A DNA stretch of 64,000 nt from Antilocapra americana. Lineage: Eukaryota; Chordata; Mammalia; Artiodactyla; Antilocapridae. Location of the stretch: positions 6,601,404 to 6,665,403 of the forward strand of contig ML660774.1 in assembly GCA_007570785.1 (NCBI GenBank), given 5' to 3'. Positions within the stretch are counted from its first letter, which is position 1. Each line of letters starts with the position of its first letter. The notes below the pieces were generated by a model, which was given only the letters and a program-made list of their open reading frames with translations, made no database searches and was not told where the DNA came from. Positions 58,437 to 64,000 of the stretch are shown here, one piece after another. Made by a program: the position numbers and the translations under genes.

Positions 58437-59211
58437 CAGCAGCGTCATTTGATGGAATAACTTGCCTCACATTTCAGTAACCACAGCCGGCGCTGAGGGC
58501 AAAAGGACTTGGGGTTGTCAGGAGATACCTCAGAGGTGGCAGCCTCGGACATGGGGCTTGGACATGGCAATGTAGAGGGGGCTGTGGACAGCATCGCAGG
58601 ACAGTGGCTCACTGGGTTGTCCCTCCTGCAGGTCTCCTTGCTCAGAGCTGCCGTTGAGTCCGTTCTCTTTGCTTTCTCCCTTGTTGCCTTAGAATTACAG
58701 GGAGAGCTGTCAGCTCCCTTGGAAATTCCAGGAAGTCTCCAGCTACCTTAAGGAAAGTGAACTTGGTAATAATTGAACCTCCCCCATTTCTCTAGTATTA
58801 TGCCAGCCCTTCTGTTAGATTAGAGGCGATGACTTTCAAGGATGCATTCAACACCCTGATTTCATAGATGAGGGGTCTAGGATTCAGGGGAGCATGTGGT
58901 CCTGACCTATGGTCCAAACATGTGAACCTAGCCTGCGCATTCAGATCCGTGTGACCCTAAAGCATGTGTGCAGGGGCCTGCGGGTGCTCAGTGCTCCCAG
59001 CTCTGCTGTTGCAGGCTGTCAGCACGACGGCATGACATCACCGAACCACAGAGCTGGCAGCAGCGCTCTCTCTGCCTTTAGGGGGCCCCACAGTCGGGGC
59101 TCAGTGCTCGCTGCCCATGCCCCTGCAGTTGCGGATTCCTCCTCCTGGCGTGGGGAAGATCCTGAACAGATCAGAGACAAACTCTAGGGCTTTCCTGTGG
59201 CCATGTGCTGT
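58437..59211. other. Intergenic sequence with a MIR-like scrap
   Basis: 58785-58905 resembles antisense MIR weakly (TTTCATAGATGAGGGG). The remainder is GC-richer unique DNA without a recognisable exon. Confidence 0.45.
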
Positions 59212-59422
59212 GTGGTGCTTAGTCTCTCAGTCGTGTCCAATTCTTTGTGACCCCATGAACAATAGCCCACCGTACCCCTCTGTCCTTGGGATTCTCCAGG
59301 CCAGAATACTGGAGTGGGTAGCCTTTCCCTTCTCCAGGGGATCTTCCCAACCCAGGGATCGAACCCAGGTCTCCCACATTGTAGACAGATTCTTTACCAG
59401 CTAAGCTACCAGGGAAGCCCTC
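59212..59422 (-). mobile_element. Bov-tA SINE
   Basis: CTCAGTCGTGTCCAATTCTT to GCTAAGCTACCAGGGAAGCC. Confidence 0.96.
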
Positions 59423-59814
59423 TTGTGGACATGGAAGTTTATGAAAAGCTTTTCTAACTGCAGCGCTGTCTCTTTTATTGCTCTCCAGCTTCATCCACCT
59501 GGGATGAATGGAGTTTATCTTTCTCAAATTAAGGAGTTTCCTGAACTAGAGAACAGAAAGGAAAGCCAGTGCGTGCTGGAGAAACCCCTGCAATGCTATC
59601 ACCAGAGCAGACTTGCTTCATAAGCTTAAAAACCTGGAGACACGGTTTTCCTAGCCAATGGTTTCCCGTCTAACTGAGGCGTCTTCATTGAGACTCACGT
59701 GCTGCTGTGTTTAGATGTAACCTCCCAGGGAATCAGTCTCCAAGGGAGGAGAAGTGAGAAGCTTTCTTCAGCTCTTCACTCTGTGCTCCGTGATTTAGTC
59801 CATCAGAGTCTGTT

Positions 59815-60015
59815 GAAAGTGTTAGTCAGTCAGTCCTGTCCAACTTCTTGTGACCCTGTGGACTGTAGGCTCCTCTGTCCCTGGATTCTCCAGGCAAGAA
59901 TACTGAATTAGGTAGCCATTTCTTTCTCCAGGGGATCTTCCTGACCCAGGAACTGAACCCAGGTCTCCTGCACTGGAGGCAGATTGTTTACCATCTGAAC
60001 CTCCAGGGAAGAGTC
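59815..60015 (-). mobile_element. Bov-tA SINE
   Basis: TTAGTCAGTCAGTCCTGTCC to CATCTGAACCTCCAGGGAAG; a small deletion in the middle. Confidence 0.94.
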
Positions 60016-60214
60016 TGTTAGGCAGGAGGTAAAGTGAGACTTTCACTCCCTTTCTTGCTGATGAAAGCAAGCAGCATTTAAGAGCTTGGAAATGTTCAGC
60101 CATCCACAGCCATCATCCACGCTCCCTTACCTCCTGTGCCCGCATCAGATGTATGCAGAGCTTAGCCCTGAAAGTTAGACGGCTCCTGTAACTTACCACT
60201 GTCAGTTATTTTGA

Positions 60215-60365
60215 TCACACTACCAGGGTAGCTTAAGTAGCTGGCATCCTCTCCTTTTCAAGAAGGGGAGATTTGGACTCAGAGGTCAAGTCTGTTGTCC
60301 ACAGTGACAAACAGCAGAGTCAGGAATCAAACCCCAGCCAGCCTCACCCCAAAGCCTAGATCTCA
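60215..60365 (-). mobile_element. MIR-like remnant
   Basis: GACAAACAGCAGAGTCAGGA and ATCAAACCCCAGCC, the antisense MIR head in degraded form. Confidence 0.5.
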
Positions 60366-60802
60366 GGGATGTCAAGCTGCCTTCTGTACTTTTAGATCAA
60401 TGGAAAGTATCATTTTGCCTTCTATTTATAAGACTGAGTTACTTATACAATTCGTGATTCCAGTGTTTTTGGAGTGTAGCGTTGCCAAACCAGGCTCGCA
60501 AAGGGTCACAGCAGAATGTGTCCGCAGTCTAACCACAGTGCTGTTTACAGAAGACAGACTTCAGAGCAAGAGAAATTTCACAGAGCGTTGTGTTTCTATG
60601 AAGTCAAGCCATCAGGAAGTTTCTTTTTAAAATAAGTATTTAACTTTTTTCTGTTTATAAAAATAATGCACAATCAGTAAAAAAAAAAAGAAAGTCTAAG
60701 CAAATAAATGGAAAAAATAAAAGCCACCTATAATGTTAACATTATGGTATACACAGTTTTAATCTTACTATTTGTACATATATATGTATACATGCATATA
60801 CA

Positions 60803-61022
60803 AGACTTCCCAGGTGGCGTTAGTGGTAAAAGTTCCTGCCTGCCAGTGCAGGAGACATATGAGACAAGGGTTTGATCCCTGGGTTGGGAAGATTCCCTGA
60901 AGGAGGACACAACAACTCATTCCATTATTCTTGCCTGGAGAATCCCATGGACAGAGAAGACTGGCAGGCTACAGTCCATGGGGATGCACAGAGTGAGACA
61001 CGACTGAAGTGACTTAGCACCC
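60803..61022 (+). mobile_element. Bov-tA SINE
   Basis: GACTTCCCAGGTGGCGTTAG head through GAGACACGACTGAAGTGACT tail. Confidence 0.95.
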
Positions 61023-61225
61023 GTGTATGTGAATATAGGTATACATCTTTTAATAAATGTATGATGTTTTAATATGGCTTGTGTATTTAATATATTTATA
61101 ACAGTACATATTGTATATATAAAATTTCTTAATAAAGTTAGATTAATGCTATATAGCATTAAGTATATATATTAATATAATATATATATAAATTATATAT
61201 AAAATATACATATGATTTTATATAT
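61023..61225. repeat. AT-rich low-complexity tract with a 20-bp palindrome
   Basis: TATA/AATA-rich throughout. 61143-61162 (TTAATGCTATATAGCATTAA) is perfectly self-complementary. Confidence 0.9.
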
Positions 61226-61904
61226 GTGTGGCTGGGGGTTCTTTTAAGCATGACGTTTTCTCTCACCATATGGCCGGCCATTAGCTACTCGGAGGATCGA
61301 TCCAGGGTCTTTCTCCAGGCCATCTCACCCTACAAGCAAAGTGCTGCCCTGGGAGGATTTCCCGTCCTTATCTGCCCTGATGGGGTTACAGTGACTGTCA
61401 GTCCACTTTGGGCTGGTGAAGGCATCTGGTAGAAGACCGTCTAAATCTGGCTTGACTCGCCATCTCTTTTCTTCAGTTGGTTGCTGGGAATTCACCACGA
61501 GGCCATGGGTATTGGCTGAGGTCGCCAGTGTGGCCGGTCTGAGCATGCTGGGCTACGACTGACTGGCTCCTGGGCTTAATCTGTGTCTTCAGGAACAGTT
61601 AGGCATCAATCTGTGTATATCATCTTTCTGTAATGGTCGAGCACTTCTTGAAATGTCCTATCTTAGGGTCAAGCGAACCAGGTAACGCAAGTTCATGAAT
61701 GGCAAGTACCAGGTGTCTGGTCACTGTGAGTTGCCACTTTGCCCCTCCGCCCCGCTCCCCAACCCCCCAGGGTCTAATGGCAAGCTAGGAGCTGTTACCC
61801 CCAGAAGGAGAAGAGATATTTGTTGGAAACTAGCTTAAATCATAAATTTTAAGGTCCTTCATTTTTGATGCTTCACTGAAGCTTGAGATAGGTAGGCTCC
61901 AAAC
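61226..61904. other. Unique intergenic sequence
   Basis: Nothing recognised. Confidence 0.5.
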
Positions 61905-62335
61905 GTGTCCTGTCCATCAGCTGGTGAGTGGATACGGTGTGTTCATACCAGGAAAGTTATTCAGCCACAAAAAGAACAAAGTACCAATAGAGGCTGCAAA
62001 CTGGATGGATTTGAAAGCATTATGCCAAGTGAAAGAAGCCAGACGCAAAAACCCACCTATTGTATGATTCCGTTTATGTGAAACATCCGGAATAGGCAAG
62101 GCCGTAGAGACAGAAAGCAGGAAAGCAGTTACTGCTGCCGGGAGAAGGTGGGAATGAGATGGTGTTGGGAGGATGACTGCTTGGTGGGCATGGAGTTTCC
62201 TTCTGGAGTGATATAAAAGCCCTAGAACTAGATGGATGTGATGGTTGCAAAACAGTGTCAATGTACCGAACACCACTGTGTAATGGTTAAAAAGGTGAAT
62301 TATATTATGTGCATTTTACCACAATTTTTAAAAAG
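61905..62335 (+). mobile_element. L1M-type LINE 3' end
   Basis: GTCCATCAGCTGGTGAGTGG, AGTTATTCAGCCACAAAAAG, TATTGTATGATTCCGTTTAT and GAATTATATTATGTGCATTTTACC are in the order of an old L1 ORF2 end and 3' UTR. Confidence 0.85.
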
Positions 62336-62520
62336 TCACAGAGATTTCTTTTTGTAAACACCCTTTGTCTATCTGGGAGTTTTAAGTTGTTACTACTTTT
62401 TTTACATTGCTTTTCCTTATTATGTCCTCAGACTTTTCAAATGGTCTGTAACAGTAGGTATTTCTCTTGTGCCCAGTGTTTTCCAGGAAACCTGCCATTC
62501 ACAGCCCTGATTCTCCTGAT

Positions 62521-62700
62521 CTGAAAGTGAAAGTGGCTCAGTCGTGTCCGACTCTTTGCAACCGTATAGACTATACAGTCCATGGAATTCTCCAGGCCAG
62601 AATACTGGAGTGGGTAGCTGTTCCCGTCTCCCAGGGATCTTCCCAACCCAGGGATTGAACCCAGGTCTCCTTCATTGCAGGTGGATTCTTTAACAGCTTG
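62521..62700 (-). mobile_element. Bov-tA SINE, slightly truncated
   Basis: GTGGCTCAGTCGTGTCCGAC to GCAGGTGGATTCTTTAACAG. Confidence 0.94.
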
Positions 62701-63439
62701 GTTAATTTCTCTCAGACTTGCTCCATGGAAATTCCCCTGACTTACCTTCACCTGTACTTTGCCTGCACCTCTGTTTCCCCTCACCTTTTATGTTTCTGTT
62801 CTTTGCTTAATTTAAGTATATCTTCAAGTAATTGCAGACTGTCCCATCTGGAAATGTCTATAATCCATCCTTAAAGCTGATTAATTCATTGCCATGGTTA
62901 AATATACTTTGCCCTCTGCTTTTTTCTAGGCTTCAGTGTTACTTCTGTTTTTTCATATGTTGCTTGTTTTTTCTCCCAAGACATTATGAGATTCTTCCTA
63001 TTATCTATAGTATTTTGAAATTTCATTATGATATGCTTAGACACAAGCCTTTTTTCATGCATTCATTTGTTCACATATTCAAGTGGTCTCTTAAAATGTA
63101 AAGACTTTCACTTTTCAACTCGGAAATTTTTCTGTGTTATATCTTCACTAATTTTCCACTCCTCTATTTTCGCTAGTCTCTCTTCCCCAAACCCTTATTT
63201 GATAGATGGAAGGTGTCATATTTATGTTTCTCTTAGGTTTTTTTTTTTTTTTTATAGTTTCTTTTAGGCATGTCTTTCCTTGTTTTTTTTTTTTTTTTTT
63301 TTTTGAGATTTCCTTGACTCCTTCCTCCAATTACCCTATTGATTTATTTCATCTTGCCTCTCATTTTTTAAAAAACATTTTTTTATGTGGGCCATTTTTA
63401 AAGTCTTTCTTGAATTTGTTACAATATTGCTTCTGTTAT
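62701..63439. other. T-rich intergenic sequence
   Basis: Two long T-runs (63239-63254 and 63283-63304) account for the Phe-rich open frames here. No gene recognised. Confidence 0.55.
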
Positions 63440-63557
63440 GTTTGAGGGTTTTGGCCATGAGGCATTCCGGCTCTTTGCTCCCTGGCCAGGAATGAAACCT
63501 GCAGCCCTGCACTGGAAAGTGAAGTCTTCACCGCTGGACCACCAAGGAAGTCCTTCT
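63440..63557 (-). mobile_element. CHR-type SINE, short form
   Basis: TTTTGGCCATGAGGCATTCC to CGCTGGACCACCAAGGAAGTCC. Confidence 0.87.
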
Positions 63558-64000
63558 CATATTTTTAATTTGTAAGGATTTTCAACTTGTTTCATACCCA
63601 TTCCTTTATCAAAACATCCTGCTTTAATTTTATAGATAAAATATAATTCTTCAGTCTTCAGGGGAATGCCACAGTTGTGTGTTCATTTAGTTCTTTCCCT
63701 ATTTTCCACATCATTCCTTCCTTCTGGGATCCCATTTTCAATCTCTTTATCATGAAGTCTCTTTTTTTATCCTTTATATTGATTCAAGTTATCCATTCAT
63801 ATTTAAGAGTAAGAGTCGAAAAGAAGGTTGAGAACATTATGTATTGGAATAAGGTTCTTGTTTTTTTGTTGTTGTTGTTTTGGTTTTTTAGGTCTCAGGC
63901 AGGAAGGCAGCTGTTAACCGTTAGGATTTCATCAAAAGCCAGAATGTGAAGGTCTTTCAAGGGGAAGGTAGATACTTCATTTTCCAAAAGAGAAACTCTG
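63558..64000. other. Unique intergenic sequence to window end
   Basis: T-rich with a TTGTTGTTGTTG run near 63868. Nothing recognised. Confidence 0.5.

Noticed and set aside
46425..64000. A second gene downstream (ENPP6 is the expected neighbour in mammals)
   Set aside because: No exon-like frame on either strand resembles a phosphodiesterase or any other family. The neighbour likely lies beyond the window.

Overview
The window is mammalian chromosomal DNA from a ruminant, most likely cattle or another bovid. The evidence is the repeat content. There are about 20 Bov-tA (tRNA-derived) SINEs, several 3' ends of the BovB LINE that mobilises them, and the older cetartiodactyl CHR-type SINEs. Eutherian L1, L2, MIR and MLT1 remnants are also present. 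Coding sequence is split into exons with GT/AG boundaries, and coding density is very low.

One protein-coding gene can be supported: STOX2 (storkhead box 2) on the + strand. Three coding exons are visible: 26696-26848, 32571-34836 and 39922-40117. Their splice phases agree (phase 1 at the first junction, phase 2 at the second). Together they encode 871 residues, the first sharing its codon with an upstream exon. From memory the mammalian protein is about 926 residues, so an upstream first coding exon of roughly 55 residues is missing. It should lie before position 1. Exon 2 and the start of exon 3 encode the winged-helix Storkhead domain. The rest of exon 3 is a long, probably disordered region with a Cys-rich patch, two Lys/Arg/Ser/His-rich blocks, an acidic stretch and a charged helix. 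The last exon ends in a short conserved tail and is followed by a repeat-free stretch of about 6.3 kb that looks like a long 3' UTR.

Layout: 1-4.9 kb is an L1 mosaic broken by SINEs. 4.9-12.2 kb is intron with L2, MIR, BovB and SINE copies. 12.2-13.2 kb is a GC- and CpG-rich island that ends at a strong splice-donor sequence; it may be an alternative STOX2 promoter and first exon. 13.2-26.7 kb is intron. 26.7-40.1 kb holds the coding exons and two introns. 40.1-46.4 kb is the probable 3' UTR. 46.4-64 kb appears intergenic, with old LINEs and SINEs and no recognisable gene.

I see no CRISPR array, rRNA gene, functional tRNA gene, intact transposon or novel multi-gene system. The observations most worth checking are the candidate internal promoter, a stop codon that overlaps the exon 3 splice donor and may define an alternative C-terminus, the Cys-rich patch after the winged helix, and inverted SINE pairs in the introns.
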